Source: DATBSL01 sp964561785 (lineage in GTDB: Bacteria > Acidobacteriota > Vicinamibacteria > Fen-336). Taken from it: 64,000 bases of DNA. Made by a program: the position numbers and the translations under genes. The stretch is from positions 1 to 64,000 of the forward strand of contig CAZLRF010000003.1 in NCBI GenBank assembly GCA_964561785.1, in the 5' to 3' direction. A model generated the notes under the pieces. That model searched no databases and was not told the origin of the DNA. It was given only the letters and a program-made list of their open reading frames with translations. This document shows positions 16,710 to 25,972 of this stretch, piece by piece. The number at the start of each line of letters is the position of its first letter. The stretch's first letter is position 1.

Positions 16710-17590
16710 TCCGCTCGATGACCGGCTACGGGTCGGCCGCAGTCGAGACGGGCTCCCTGCGCGCCTCGATCGCCGTCCGCAGCCTCAACCACCGCTTCCT
16801 CGACGTGTCCGTGCACCTGCCGCGGCGCCTCGCCTCCCTCGAGTCGGAGGTGAAGGCGCGGGTGGGCCGCGTCGTGGCGCGCGGGAGGGTGGAGGTGACG
16901 GTGCAGGCGAGCCTGCCCGACGCCCCCTCGGAGGCGGTCGTGGCGTCGCGGCCGCTGGTGGCCTCCCTCGTGCGGGCGCTGCGCGACCTGCAGAACGAGC
17001 TCGGGCTCGAGGGCGGGGTCACGGTGGGCGACGTGGCGCGCTTCCCCGGGGCCCTCGAGCGGGTGGAGATCGGGACCGAGGTGCCGGGCGAGGCGGCGGA
17101 GGACCTGCTCGCGGCGCTCGCCCAGGCCCTCGAGGCCCTCGACGGGATGCGGCGGGCCGAGGGGGAGAGGCTGGCGGCGGAGCTCGAGAGGCTCCTCGGC
17201 GTGATCGAGTCCTCGGTGGGAAGGATCGAGGCCCGCTCCCGGGAATCGAGAGACGAGCGGCTCGGGGCCCTGCTCGAGCGCTGCCGCGCCGTCGGCGAGG
17301 AGCTCGGGCTCGAGGACGCCCGGCTCTACCAGGAGGTCGTGCGCGCGGTGGAGCGCCACGACGTGGCGGAGGAGGTCCAGCGGCTCCGCAGCCACGCGGC
17401 CTCGGCGCGCGCGCTCGTCGCGGGGGACGGGACGCCCTCGGGAAAGCGGCTCGACTTCCTCGCCCAGGAGCTCATGCGGGAAGCGAACACGATCGGGAGC
17501 AAGGTCCAGGACGCCGCCGCGGTGCGCGACGTGGTCGAGCTCAAGGCGGAGGTGGAGCGGCTCCGCGAGCAGGTGCAGAACGTTGAGTGA
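16706..17590 (+). CDS. yicC: YicC family endoribonuclease-like protein
   Basis: A 294-residue protein with the diagnostic N-terminus MIRSMTGYGSA, SLNHRFLDVSVHLPR, and a C-terminal domain ending GKRLDFLAQELMREANTIGSK. E. coli YicC has been linked to RNA decay. Its exact role here is unknown. ATG 16706 overlaps the exporter stop (ATGA) and its own end overlaps gmk by 8 nt, so it heads a coupled yicC-gmk-rpoZ-coaBC block common in bacteria. Confidence 0.93.
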   Translation: MIRSMTGYGSAAVETGSLRASIAVRSLNHRFLDVSVHLPRRLASLESEVKARVGRVVARGRVEVTVQASLPDAPSEAVVASRPLVASLVRALRDLQNELGLEGGVTVGDVARFPGALERVEIGTEVPGEAAEDLLAALAQALEALDGMRRAEGERLAAELERLLGVIESSVGRIEARSRESRDERLGALLERCRAVGEELGLEDARLYQEVVRAVERHDVAEEVQRLRSHAASARALVAGDGTPSGKRLDFLAQELMREANTIGSKVQDAAAVRDVVELKAEVERLREQVQNVE

Positions 17591-18224
17591 GCGCGAGCCC
17601 ACGGTCGTGGTGGTCTCCGCCCCGTCCGGAGCGGGGAAGACCACCGTGCTCGGCCGCGTCCTGCGCGACCTCGGCGGCATCCGCTTCTCCGTCTCCCACA
17701 CCACCCGCGTCCCCCGCGGCGCGGAGCGCGACGGCGTCGAGTACCACTTCGTGGACCGGGCGACCTTCGAGTCGCTGCGGGACGCGGGGGCGCTGCTCGA
17801 GTGGGCGGAGGTGCACGGGAACCTCTACGGCACCGGCCTCGGGGAGATCGAGCGGGCCCGGGCCGCGGGGGTCGACATCCTCCTCGACCTCGACGTGCAG
17901 GGCGCGGCCCAGGTCCGGCGGCGCCTGCCGGAGGCGGTCACCGTCTTCATCCTGCCCCCCTCCTACGACGTGCTGGAGAGCCGCCTGCGGGGCCGGGGCC
18001 TCGACGACGAGGCGACGATCCGCCGGCGGCTGGCCGCCGCCGGGCGGGAGATCGACGCGTTCGAGCAGTACGACTACGCGATCGTGAACGACGACATCGA
18101 CGCGTGCGTCGAGGAGCTGAAGAGCATCGTGCGGGCCGCCCGCTGCCGCGTGGCCGTGGTGCGCGAGCGGGCCCGCGCCATCGAGAAGACGTTCGAAGCC
18201 GCAAGGGGGAAAGAGGAAGCATGA
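17583..18224 (+). CDS. gmk: Guanylate kinase
   Basis: A 213-residue P-loop kinase that makes GDP from GMP and ATP. SAPSGAGKT forms the P-loop (residues 12-20). FSVSHTTRVPRGAERDGVEYHFV binds GMP, and LLDLDVQGA and YDYAIVNDD are family marks. TTG 17583 is the only start giving a normal N-terminus before VVVVSAPSG. It overlaps the yicC stop; the rpoZ ATG overlaps the gmk stop (ATGA). Confidence 0.96.
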   Translation: MSEREPTVVVVSAPSGAGKTTVLGRVLRDLGGIRFSVSHTTRVPRGAERDGVEYHFVDRATFESLRDAGALLEWAEVHGNLYGTGLGEIERARAAGVDILLDLDVQGAAQVRRRLPEAVTVFILPPSYDVLESRLRGRGLDDEATIRRRLAAAGREIDAFEQYDYAIVNDDIDACVEELKSIVRAARCRVAVVRERARAIEKTFEAARGKEEA

Positions 18225-18445
18225 GCCAGATGATCCTGCCGAAGACCGTCGATTCGAAGTTCCGCTTCATCACCGTGGCCGCGCAGCGCGCGAAGCAGCT
18301 CCAGGCGGGGGCGAAGCCGCGGGTCGAGACCCGTAGCCGCAAGCCCACGCGGATCGCGGTCGAGGAGGCCCTCCAGGAGACGATCTCGTGGGAGGTGCGG
18401 GACGAGGTGGAGGCCCCGGGGGCGGGCGAGGGCCCCGCGGAGTAG
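18221..18445 (+). CDS. rpoZ: RNA polymerase omega subunit
   Basis: A 74-residue small subunit that helps assemble RNA polymerase. The conserved core reads SKFRFITVAAQRAKQLQ, then TRKPTRIA-like sequence and VEEALQETISWEV. Position directly after gmk is the textbook context and supports the call despite the short length. ATG 18221 sits in an ATGA overlap with gmk and has AAGAGGAAG upstream. Confidence 0.92.
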   Translation: MSQMILPKTVDSKFRFITVAAQRAKQLQAGAKPRVETRSRKPTRIAVEEALQETISWEVRDEVEAPGAGEGPAE

Positions 18446-18449
18446 GGCG

Positions 18450-19643
18450 GTGCCGGTCGTCGTCCTCGGCGTGACCGGGTGCATCGGGGCCTACAAGGCC
18501 TGCGAGGTGCTGCGCGAGCTGCAGCGCCGCGGGGCGGACGTGCACGTGGTCATGACCGAGGCCGCGAGGCGCTTCGTCTCGCCGATGACGTTCGAGGCGC
18601 TCTCGCGCCACGCGGTGTTCCACGACCAGTGGGCGCTCGGGGAGAACGGCGACATCCGGCACATCTCGCTCGCGGACGACGCGGACGTGCTCCTCGTCGC
18701 CCCCGCCACCGCGAACATCCTCGGAAGGCTCGCCCGCGGCATCGCGGACGACGCCCTCTCGACGCTGCACCTCGCCACGCGGGCGCCCCTCGTCGTCGCC
18801 CCGGCGATGAACGTCAACATGTACTCGCACCCCGCGGTCCTCGAGAACCTGCAGATCCTCCGCTCGCGCGGGGCACGGATCGTGGAGCCCGGCGAGGGCT
18901 ACCTCGCGTGCGGCTGGCTGGGCAAGGGGCGGCTCGCCGAGGTCGGCGACATCGTGGACGCGGCCATGGCCCTCCTCGCCCGCCGGGGCGAGCTCGCGGG
19001 GGAGACCGTGCTCGTGACGGCGGGTCCGACCGTCGAAGACGTCGACCCGGTACGCTTCCTCTCCAACCGCTCGTCGGGGAAGATGGGCTACCGCCTGGCG
19101 GAGGCGGCGCGCGACCGCGGGGCGCGGGTCGTGCTGGTCTCCGGGCCGACCGCGCTCAGCGCGCCGCACGGGGTGGAGCTCGTCTCCGTCCGCTCCGCGG
19201 CGGAGATGGAGCGGGCGGTCGGCGCGCGGGCGGGCGAGGCGACGGTGGTTCTCGCGGCGGCGGCGGTCGCCGACTACCGCCCGGCGTCGCCGAGCGCGGC
19301 CAAGATCAAGAAGACCGACGGAGGGCAGGTGCTCGAGCTCGTGCGGACAGCGGACATCCTCGCCGGCCTCGGGCGGGCGAAGGGCTCCCGGGTGCTCGTC
19401 GGCTTCGCGGCGGAGACGGAGAACCTCCTCGAGAACGCCCGGCGGAAGCTCGAGGAGAAGAACCTCGACCTCGTGGTGGCGAACGACGTGACGGCCCCGG
19501 GGTCGGGCTTCGGCTCGGACACCAACACGGTCACGCTCCTGAGGCGGGACGCGCCGCCCGAGGCGCTGCCGACGGCCTCCAAGCGCGAGGTGGCCGAACG
19601 GATCCTCGACGCGGTGCGCGACCTGCGGGCGGGCCGGGCTTGA
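18450..19643 (+). CDS. coaBC: Bifunctional phosphopantothenoylcysteine decarboxylase/synthetase
   Basis: A 397-residue two-domain enzyme of CoA synthesis. The N-terminal flavoprotein CoaC has GVTGCIGAYKA, the substrate motif APAMNVNMYSHP and the catalytic loop YLACGWLGKGRL. The C-terminal CoaB domain has VTAGPTVEDVDPVRFLSNRSSGKMG and AAAVADYRP followed by the IKK lysines. It joins cysteine to 4'-phosphopantothenate and then decarboxylates the product. GTG 18450 comes four bases after rpoZ. The stop overlaps the next gene (TTGA). Confidence 0.96.
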   Translation: MPVVVLGVTGCIGAYKACEVLRELQRRGADVHVVMTEAARRFVSPMTFEALSRHAVFHDQWALGENGDIRHISLADDADVLLVAPATANILGRLARGIADDALSTLHLATRAPLVVAPAMNVNMYSHPAVLENLQILRSRGARIVEPGEGYLACGWLGKGRLAEVGDIVDAAMALLARRGELAGETVLVTAGPTVEDVDPVRFLSNRSSGKMGYRLAEAARDRGARVVLVSGPTALSAPHGVELVSVRSAAEMERAVGARAGEATVVLAAAAVADYRPASPSAAKIKKTDGGQVLELVRTADILAGLGRAKGSRVLVGFAAETENLLENARRKLEEKNLDLVVANDVTAPGSGFGSDTNTVTLLRRDAPPEALPTASKREVAERILDAVRDLRAGRA

Positions 19644-20389
19644 GCGAGACGGACGAGCTCCTCGCCGACCTCGCGGCCCACGCCCGCTTCCTCGCCTCCC
19701 TCGGCTCGATCGGGATCGCTCCGGCGGCCGCCCCCTCCTCCGCGGGAAGGGACCGCGCTCCCGAGCCCGTCCCGAGCGCCCCGGAGGCCGCCCGGCCCGG
19801 CGGCGAGACGCCGAGCGTGCAGGGCCTCGAGGAGATCCGGGAGTGGCTGGGGGACTGCCGCCGCTGCAAGCTGGCCTCCGGCCGCCGGAGCATCGTGTTC
19901 GGGCAGGGCAACCCGCGCGCCGAGATCGTCTTCGTCGGCGAGGGCCCGGGGGCGGAAGAGGACGAGCAGGGCCTCGCGTTCGTGGGCCGCGCCGGGCAGC
20001 TCCTCACCGACATCATCGAGAAGGGCATGCGCCTCGCGCGCTCCGAGGTGTGGATCGGGAACGTCATCAAGTGCCGCCCGCCCCAGAACCGGAACCCCGA
20101 GCCCGACGAGATCCTGGCCTGCCAGCCCTTTCTCGAGGCCCAGATCCGGGCGATCCGCCCGAGGGTCATCGTCGGCCTCGGCAAGTTCGCCGCCCAGTGG
20201 CTGCTGAAGACCGCCGAGCCGATCTCGCGGCTGCGGGGCCGCCTGGGGGAGTACGAGGGCATCCCCGTGATGCCGACGTACCACCCCGCCTACCTCCTGC
20301 GCAACCCCGCGGGCAAGAAGGACGTGTGGGAGGACATGAAGGCGGTGCTTCGTCTCCTCGGCCGCCCCGTCCCGGGGCCCCCGGCATAA
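19640..20389 (+). CDS. Type 4 (iron-sulfur) uracil-DNA glycosylase
   Basis: A 249-residue protein. A Pro/Ala-rich variable N-terminus (about 1-60) precedes the UDG core. The core has CRRCKLASGR, FVGEGPGAEEDEQGLAFVGRAGQLL (active site), WIGNVIKCRPPQNRNPEPDE and, later, MPTYHPAYLLRN. The Cys residues at CRRC, KCRP and EILAC fit the 4Fe-4S cluster of family 4/5 UDGs. It removes uracil from DNA in base-excision repair. TTG 19640 overlaps the coaBC stop. Thermophile-type UDGs are of this family, but it is widespread. Confidence 0.93.
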   Translation: MSETDELLADLAAHARFLASLGSIGIAPAAAPSSAGRDRAPEPVPSAPEAARPGGETPSVQGLEEIREWLGDCRRCKLASGRRSIVFGQGNPRAEIVFVGEGPGAEEDEQGLAFVGRAGQLLTDIIEKGMRLARSEVWIGNVIKCRPPQNRNPEPDEILACQPFLEAQIRAIRPRVIVGLGKFAAQWLLKTAEPISRLRGRLGEYEGIPVMPTYHPAYLLRNPAGKKDVWEDMKAVLRLLGRPVPGPPA

Positions 20390-20440
20390 AGGGGACCGGG
20401 GCGGCCCGACGGACCCGGCCGCGCACCTCCGCCGGCTAGA

Positions 20441-22816
20441 GTGGGACACGTGGACAGGGCCCTCGTCTCCGTCGCGCTGCCGGTCCCCTTCCAGTCGCCC
20501 TTCACCTACGGCGTGCCGGAAGGCCAGGCTCCGCCGCCGCGCGGCGTGCGGGTCCTGGTCCCCTTCGGGAAGCGGCGCATGATCGGGGTCGTCGTCGGAA
20601 CGGCCGACGGGGCGGCGGGCCGGACGATCAAGGACGTCCTCAACGTCCTCGACGAGGCGCCCCTCGTGCCGCCGCCCCTGTTCGACCTCGCCGCGTGGGT
20701 CTCCGAGCACTACCTCGCGCCCCCCGGCGAGTGCCACCGCCTCGTCCTCCCACCGGCGGGCGTCCGGGCGAGCCGCTCCGTCGTCCGCCTCGCGTCCGGC
20801 ACGCCGGCTGGCGACGACCCGGTGCTCGCGTCGCTCGGGCCGGGGCCGCTGCCGCTCACGACCCTCGCCCGGCGGGCCGGGCGCGACGTGCAGGCCCGGG
20901 TGGCCCGGCTTCGGCGCCAGGGGAAGGTCGAGGTGGAGCAATCGCTCGCCACCGCGGGGTTCCGGGAGGTTCGCGTGGCCGTCTTGCTCGACCCCGCGGC
21001 GAGGCCGAAGGGCCCCGCCCAGCGCGAGCTGCTCGCCCGCATCGCGGCCGCCGGCGGCCGCGCGCGCGTGGCCGAGCTCGTGCGCGACCGGCCCTCCCTT
21101 CGAGGCGCGCTCGAGCGGCTCTCGGCCGCGGGCGTCGTGCGAATGCAGACCGAGCGCGACACGCGCACGCCGACGGGACTCGAGCCGAGGACGAGCGCGG
21201 CCGTGGAGCCGACCGCCGACCAGGAGCGGGCCCTGCGGGTCGTGCTCGACGCGCTCGCCGGCGGGGGCTTCCGGCCCTTTCTCCTCCGCGGGGTCACGGG
21301 GAGCGGGAAGACCGAGGTGTACTTCCGGGCCGTCGAGCGGGCGCTCGAGACGGGGCGGGGGGCGATCGTCCTCGTGCCGGAGATCGGCCTCACCCCGATG
21401 CTCGTGCGCTCCGCGCGCGAGCGGTTCGGATCGACGGTGTCGGTCCTGCACAGCGAGCTCTCGGCGGGGGAGCGGCACGACCAGTGGTGGCGTATCCGCG
21501 AGGGCGGCGCGCGGGTCGTCGTGGGGGCGCGCTCCGCGGTCTTCGCGCCCGTGCCCGACCTCGGGCTGCTGGTCGTCGACGAGGAGCACGACGGAGCCTA
21601 CAAGCAGGAGGAGAGCCCGCGGTACCACGCGCGCGACGTGGCGGTCATGCGCGCGCGGCTCGAGGGGGTCTGCGTCGTCCTCGCCTCGGCCACCCCGTCG
21701 CTCGAGTCGCACGCGAACGCCCTGCGGGGCAAGTACGAGACCCTCGCGCTGCCGCGCCGCGTGGGGCGGCAGGGGCTGCCGAGGGTGGAGATCGTCGATC
21801 GGCGCGAGGTGCTGCGAGCGGGGCAGGACGCGATCCTGAGCCCCGCCCTGCGCGAGGCGCTCGCGGCGCGGCTCGCCCGGCGCGAGCAGAGCCTCGTCCT
21901 GCTCAACCGCCGCGGGTGGGCCACGAGCCTCCTGTGCCGCGAGTGCGGGCAGGAGGCCATGTGCCCGAACTGCTCGGTGTCGCTGACGCTGCACCGCGGG
22001 GGGCGCGTGGCGCTGTGCCACTACTGTGGCCACGAGGCGGCGTCGCCCTCCGTCTGCCCCTCGTGCCGTGGCGCCTACCTCCGCCTCTCCGGGTTCGGGA
22101 CCGAGCGCGTGGCGGAGGCGGTGCAGGCGGCGCTGCCCGCGGCCCGCGTCGAGCGGCTCGACCGCGATCGGGTCCGCCGCCGCGGTGTCCTCGCGCAGAC
22201 CCTCGCCGCGTTCGAGAAGGGCGAGATCGACGTCCTCGTTGGGACCCAGATGATCGCGAAGGGGCACGACTTCCCGAGGGTGACGCTCGTGGGGGTGGTC
22301 GACGCGGACGTGGGCCTCGGGATCCCCGACTTCCGCTCCGGGGAGAGGACGTTCCAGCTCCTCACGCAGGTGGCGGGGCGCGCGGGGCGAGGAGAGGCGG
22401 CGGGCGAGGTCCTCCTCCAGAGCCACATGCCGGACCACTACGCCCTCGTGCACGCCTGCACGCAGGACTACTCCGCGTTCGTCGAGCGGGAGATGGAGTT
22501 CCGGCGGACCATGGGGTACCCCCCGGTGACGGCGCTCGTGAACGTGATCGTACGGGCGGGCGACGCGGGGAAGGGCGCGGCGGAAGCCGAGGCCCTCGCC
22601 CGGGCCCTGCGCGCGGCGGCGGGGGGGCGCTACCGCGTCCTGGGGCCGGCCCACGCACCGCTCGCGCGGCTGCGGGGCGAGCACCGCTTCCAGGTCCTCC
22701 TCAAGGGTCACCGGCCGGCGATGCGCGAGGCGGTGCGCGAGGCGCTCGAGGCCCGCCACGGGCCCCAGCGGTGGCCGGGGGTGTCGGTCGACGTCGACCC
22801 GCTCAGCGTCCTGTGA
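20441..22816 (+). CDS. priA: Primosomal protein N' (replication restart helicase)
   Basis: A 791-residue superfamily 2 helicase. The N-terminal DNA-binding domain carries VSVALPVPFQSPFTYGVP. Walker A is GVTGSGKTEVYF, Walker B is VDEEHDGAYKQEE, and the zinc-binding insertion is CRECGQEAMCPNCSV through CHYCGHEA and CPSCRG. Later helicase motifs include GTQMIAKGHDFP. PriA reloads the replisome at stalled forks. The last 14 bases overlap the convergent M50 protease gene. Confidence 0.96.
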   Translation: MGHVDRALVSVALPVPFQSPFTYGVPEGQAPPPRGVRVLVPFGKRRMIGVVVGTADGAAGRTIKDVLNVLDEAPLVPPPLFDLAAWVSEHYLAPPGECHRLVLPPAGVRASRSVVRLASGTPAGDDPVLASLGPGPLPLTTLARRAGRDVQARVARLRRQGKVEVEQSLATAGFREVRVAVLLDPAARPKGPAQRELLARIAAAGGRARVAELVRDRPSLRGALERLSAAGVVRMQTERDTRTPTGLEPRTSAAVEPTADQERALRVVLDALAGGGFRPFLLRGVTGSGKTEVYFRAVERALETGRGAIVLVPEIGLTPMLVRSARERFGSTVSVLHSELSAGERHDQWWRIREGGARVVVGARSAVFAPVPDLGLLVVDEEHDGAYKQEESPRYHARDVAVMRARLEGVCVVLASATPSLESHANALRGKYETLALPRRVGRQGLPRVEIVDRREVLRAGQDAILSPALREALAARLARREQSLVLLNRRGWATSLLCRECGQEAMCPNCSVSLTLHRGGRVALCHYCGHEAASPSVCPSCRGAYLRLSGFGTERVAEAVQAALPAARVERLDRDRVRRRGVLAQTLAAFEKGEIDVLVGTQMIAKGHDFPRVTLVGVVDADVGLGIPDFRSGERTFQLLTQVAGRAGRGEAAGEVLLQSHMPDHYALVHACTQDYSAFVEREMEFRRTMGYPPVTALVNVIVRAGDAGKGAAEAEALARALRAAAGGRYRVLGPAHAPLARLRGEHRFQVLLKGHRPAMREAVREALEARHGPQRWPGVSVDVDPLSVL

Positions 22817-23825
22817 GCGGAAGGGGAAGGCCCAGGCCCTCGAACAGCTCGCGCCACGAGAAGGCGATCGGCTGGGGGACGAAGCACACGACGAGGACGA
22901 CGGCGGCGAGGACGGCCACCGCGATGCGGGCGCGGCCGAGCGGGGCCGCGTCGTCCAGGGTGGGTGGGTGCGGCCGCCCGAGGACGCGGACGAGGACGGC
23001 CCAGAGGATCCAGCTCGGCCCGAAGTAGACGAGGGCGAGGCAGAGCCAGGAGCCGACGCGGGAGACGAGATGCGCTCTCTCGCGCAGCAGCGCGTAGGTC
23101 ACGTGCCCGCCGTCGAGCTGGCCGATCGGCATCAGGTTGAGGGCGGTGACGAGCAGGCCGAACCAGGCGGCCTGGCCGAGGCGGGAGATCGCCAGCACCT
23201 GGTCGTCGGCGATCGGGCCGTGGATCGCCCGCGCCATCCACCGGAAGGCGAGGGGCTCCCCGAAGAAGATCGCGTCCGCGGCGGGCTCGAGCGGCTGGAC
23301 GGCGGCGGCGCGGAGGCCGAGCCAGAGCACGGGCAGGCAGACCGCGAAGCCGGCGAGGGGCCCGGCCACCCCGATGTCGAACAGAGCGCGGCGGTGGGGG
23401 ATCGGCCCGCGGATGCGGATGAAGGCCCCGAAGGTGCCGACCATGCTGAGCGGCTGCCACATGGAGAGCGAGACGGCGGGGAACCAGGGCGAGGGGATGA
23501 AGTGGGGGAGGGTCGCGTCGACCCCGTAGCGGCGGCACGCCAGGTAGTGGCCCATCTCGTGCGCGAGCAGGATCGACAGCAGGCCGAGGAGGAGGGCGAA
23601 CCCCTCGCCCGGGCTCACGGCGAGGGCGAGGCCGTGGGGCCCCACGGAGACGATCTGGAGCGCGCCGGCGAGGAACACCGACGCCGCGGTGACGGCGAGC
23701 AGGACGAGGCTGCGCCCCCAGCGGTCCCAGCGCGAGCGGCGACGGAGCGGAATCGCCCACGTGTACGCTCGAAGCCCGGCGAGCGGGGGCGGTGCGGGCT
23801 CGCCGGGCGGGAAGGGTGAGCCCAA
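22803..23825 (-). CDS. Site-2-type M50 membrane metalloprotease
   Basis: A 340-residue membrane protein with the zinc site HEMGHYLACRRYGVD in one helix and LNLMPIGQLDGGH in another, which together define the intramembrane M50 family. FIPSP, GTFGAFIRIRGPIPHRRALFDIGVAGPLAG is the usual linking segment. The long periplasmic PDZ of RseP is missing, so this is the compact cyanobacterial/plant EGY-like type. The substrate is unknown; such enzymes release membrane-bound regulators. Confidence 0.88.
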   Translation of the reverse strand: MGSPFPPGEPAPPPLAGLRAYTWAIPLRRRSRWDRWGRSLVLLAVTAASVFLAGALQIVSVGPHGLALAVSPGEGFALLLGLLSILLAHEMGHYLACRRYGVDATLPHFIPSPWFPAVSLSMWQPLSMVGTFGAFIRIRGPIPHRRALFDIGVAGPLAGFAVCLPVLWLGLRAAAVQPLEPAADAIFFGEPLAFRWMARAIHGPIADDQVLAISRLGQAAWFGLLVTALNLMPIGQLDGGHVTYALLRERAHLVSRVGSWLCLALVYFGPSWILWAVLVRVLGRPHPPTLDDAAPLGRARIAVAVLAAVVLVVCFVPQPIAFSWRELFEGLGLPLPLTGR

Positions 23826-23850
23826 GCCGGGGGCGGCTCTCTCTGGCGCC

Positions 23851-24123
23851 CTAGAGGGCCAGGCTCTGGAGATCCTTGCCGGGCTTGAAGCGGATGGTGC
23901 GGCCCGGCGGGATCCGCACCTCGCGCCCGGTGCGGGGGTTGCGGCCGATGCCGCGCTTCCTGGGCTTGACCTGGAAGACGCCGAAGCCGCGCAGCTCGAT
24001 CCTCTCCCCCTTCATCAACGCGTCCTTCATCGCCTCGAGGACGGCCTCCACCGCCACCTCGGCGCGGACCTTCGTGATGTCGGCGGACTTGGCCACCTCG
24101 TTGATGATGTCCACCTTGATCAT
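23851..24123 (-). CDS. HU/IHF family DNA-binding protein
   Basis: A 90-residue histone-like protein. VDIINEVAKSADITKVRAEV forms the dimerisation helices; LRGFGVFQVKPRKRGIGRNPRTG is the family signature at the base of the DNA-bending arms. It is closest to HU/IHF beta. ATG 24123 has AGGAGGAGG at good spacing. It is transcribed from a strong promoter (24154-24183) and is the second such protein in this window. Confidence 0.94.
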   Translation of the reverse strand: MIKVDIINEVAKSADITKVRAEVAVEAVLEAMKDALMKGERIELRGFGVFQVKPRKRGIGRNPRTGREVRIPPGRTIRFKPGKDLQSLAL

Positions 24124-24153
24124 GGGGGATGGACCTCCTCCTAAGTAGCGGTT

Positions 24154-24183
24154 AGTATAGGCTTTGCCGGTTTTCGCTGTCAA
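24154..24183 (-). promoter_or_regulatory. Sigma70 promoter of the HU gene (TTGACA-N18-TATACT)
   Basis: On the minus strand -35 TTGACA is at 24183-24178 and -10 TATACT at 24159-24154, with an 18-nt spacer. This gives a leader of about 25 nt with a good Shine-Dalgarno site. The hexamers and spacer are identical to those of the ihf promoter at 25567. Confidence 0.85.
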
Positions 24184-24209
24184 ACCCCGAGAACCTCCCC
24201 GAGCCCTTC

Positions 24210-25538
24210 ATGATCCCCCTCCCGAGAATCGCCCTCGTCGGCCGGCCGAACGTGGGCAAGTCGACGCTCTTCAACCGCATCTGCGGGCGGCGCAAGGCCA
24301 TCACCGACGGCCGCCCGGGCTCGACCCGCGACCGCAACTACGCCCAGGTGGTGTGGCAGGGCCGGGCCTTCGAGCTCGTCGACACGGGCGGGCTCCTCCT
24401 CGGCTCGGCCGACCCCCTGCTCGGCCCCGCCGCGGAGCAGGCGGAGCGAGCGATCGAGGAGGCCGACGTGGTGCTGTTCCTCGTCGACGCGCGCGCGGGC
24501 CTGCTGCCCGACGACGAGGAGATCGCGCGGAGGCTGCGGCGCGGCGGCAAGCGCGTCGTGGTCGTCGCGAACAAGGCGGACTCCGGCGGGGAGACCGAGG
24601 CCGACTTCGCGCGGCTGGGATTCGAGCGCGTGGTGGCCGTCTCCGCCGAGCACGGCCTCGGCGTGGGGGACCTGCTCGACACGGCGCTCGACGGCGTCCC
24701 GGAGGTGTCGCCCCCGGCCGAGGAGGCACGGCCGCTCGCGCTCGCGCTCGTCGGCCGGCCCAACGTGGGCAAGTCCTCGATCCTCAATCGCCTGGTCGGC
24801 CGGGAGCGGGCGGTCGTGTCCGACGTGCCCGGCACCACGCGCGACGCGGTGGACGAGCTGTTCGAGCGCCGGGGCCGGCGGTACCGGGTGGTGGACACCG
24901 CGGGCATCCGCAAGGTCCGGCTGCTCAAGGAGGGCGTCGACCACGTGAGCGTGGTGCAGGCGCGCCGCGCCATCTCCCGGGCCGAGGTGGCGATCCTCGT
25001 GCTGGACGCCGAGTCCGGCCTGCGGGAGATGGACGCGACGATCGCGGGCGAGGTGCTCGAGGCGGGCTGCGGCGTCGTGCTCGCCGTGAACAAGTGGGAC
25101 CTCGCGCCGGCGAAGGAGCTCAAGCCGCGGGCCTTCGAGCGCGAGGTGCGCGAGACGCTGAAGTTCCTCCCGTGGGCGCCGCTCGTCCTCGTCTCGGCAC
25201 GGTCGGGCCGGGGCCTCGGGGCGCTCGTGGACGCGGTCGACCGCGTGGCTGCGGCTCGGAGCGTGCGCGTCACGACGGGGGAGCTGAACCGCCTTCTCGC
25301 GCGCGCCGCCGAGGCGTATGCGCCCAAGGCGGACAAGGGGAACGCGCCCGTGCGCATCCTCTACGCCAGCCAGATCGGCACCGCGCCGCCCACCTTCGCG
25401 GTGTCGATCAACCACCCCGTGGACCTTCACTTCTCGTACCGGCGCTACCTGGAGAACCGCATCCGGGAGGCGTTTGGGTTCGAGGGGACCCCGATCCGTC
25501 TGAAGGTGCGCTACCGGCGTCGCAAGGGAGCGTCCTAA
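24210..25538 (+). CDS. der: GTPase Der (EngA), ribosome assembly
   Basis: A 442-residue double GTPase essential for 50S subunit maturation. Domain 1: GRPNVGKSTLFNRI, DTGG, NKAD. Domain 2: GRPNVGKSSILNRL, VSDVPGTTRD, VDTAGI, NKWD. A C-terminal KH-like domain ends PIRLKVRYRRRKG. ATG 24210 has no clear Shine-Dalgarno site. The gene diverges from the HU gene; its own promoter is not obvious in the 86-bp gap. Confidence 0.96.
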   Translation: MIPLPRIALVGRPNVGKSTLFNRICGRRKAITDGRPGSTRDRNYAQVVWQGRAFELVDTGGLLLGSADPLLGPAAEQAERAIEEADVVLFLVDARAGLLPDDEEIARRLRRGGKRVVVVANKADSGGETEADFARLGFERVVAVSAEHGLGVGDLLDTALDGVPEVSPPAEEARPLALALVGRPNVGKSSILNRLVGRERAVVSDVPGTTRDAVDELFERRGRRYRVVDTAGIRKVRLLKEGVDHVSVVQARRAISRAEVAILVLDAESGLREMDATIAGEVLEAGCGVVLAVNKWDLAPAKELKPRAFEREVRETLKFLPWAPLVLVSARSGRGLGALVDAVDRVAAARSVRVTTGELNRLLARAAEAYAPKADKGNAPVRILYASQIGTAPPTFAVSINHPVDLHFSYRRYLENRIREAFGFEGTPIRLKVRYRRRKGAS

Positions 25539-25566
25539 CCTCAAGAAACGGCTGAGGTTTTCGTCC

Positions 25567-25596
25567 TTGACACCCTTTGGCACCTTCTCATATACT
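25567..25596 (+). promoter_or_regulatory. Sigma70 promoter of the ihf-merR operon (TTGACA-N18-TATACT)
   Basis: -35 TTGACA is at 25567-25572 and -10 TATACT at 25591-25596, with an 18-nt spacer. The predicted leader is about 60 nt before ATG 25667. The region is noticeably AT-rich for this genome. Confidence 0.85.
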
Positions 25597-25666
25597 CCCT
25601 GCGCGTTTGTCGTCTAAGTGTCGCTAAGGCCGCACTTTTTCGGAACCGACCGGACGGGTTCGAGGG

Positions 25667-25957
25667 ATGACGAAGGCCGACATCGCGCGGGTCGTCTACG
25701 AGCGGCACGGGGGGATCTCCAACCGCGAGGCCGCGCGGCTCGTCGAGGTCATCTTCGAGACGATCAAGCGTCATCTCGGCGACGGTGAGAAGGTCCAGAT
25801 CACCGGGTTCGGCACGTTCCTGGTCCGCCAGAAGCGGGAGCGTCGCGGACGCAATCCCCAGACTGGAGAGGAGATGCTCATCAAGCCCCGCAGCTCGGTC
25901 GTCTTTCGGCCCTCCAAGCTCTTCGCCCCGGCCGTCGACGAGGCGGTGAGCCGCTAG
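25667..25957 (+). CDS. Integration host factor alpha-like DNA-bending protein
   Basis: A 96-residue HU/IHF protein: MTKADIARVVYERHGGISNREA, VQITGFGTFLVRQKRERRGRNPQTGEEM, then SSVVFRPSKLF. Followed 15 nt later by a MerR-type gene, the usual ihfA-merR pair, which favours IHF alpha. It could pair with the protein at 23851-24123 to make a heterodimer, or each may act as a homodimer. It bends DNA for nucleoid structure and regulation. Confidence 0.93.
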   Translation: MTKADIARVVYERHGGISNREAARLVEVIFETIKRHLGDGEKVQITGFGTFLVRQKRERRGRNPQTGEEMLIKPRSSVVFRPSKLFAPAVDEAVSR

Positions 25958-25972
25958 CGGGGAGGAGCAGCG

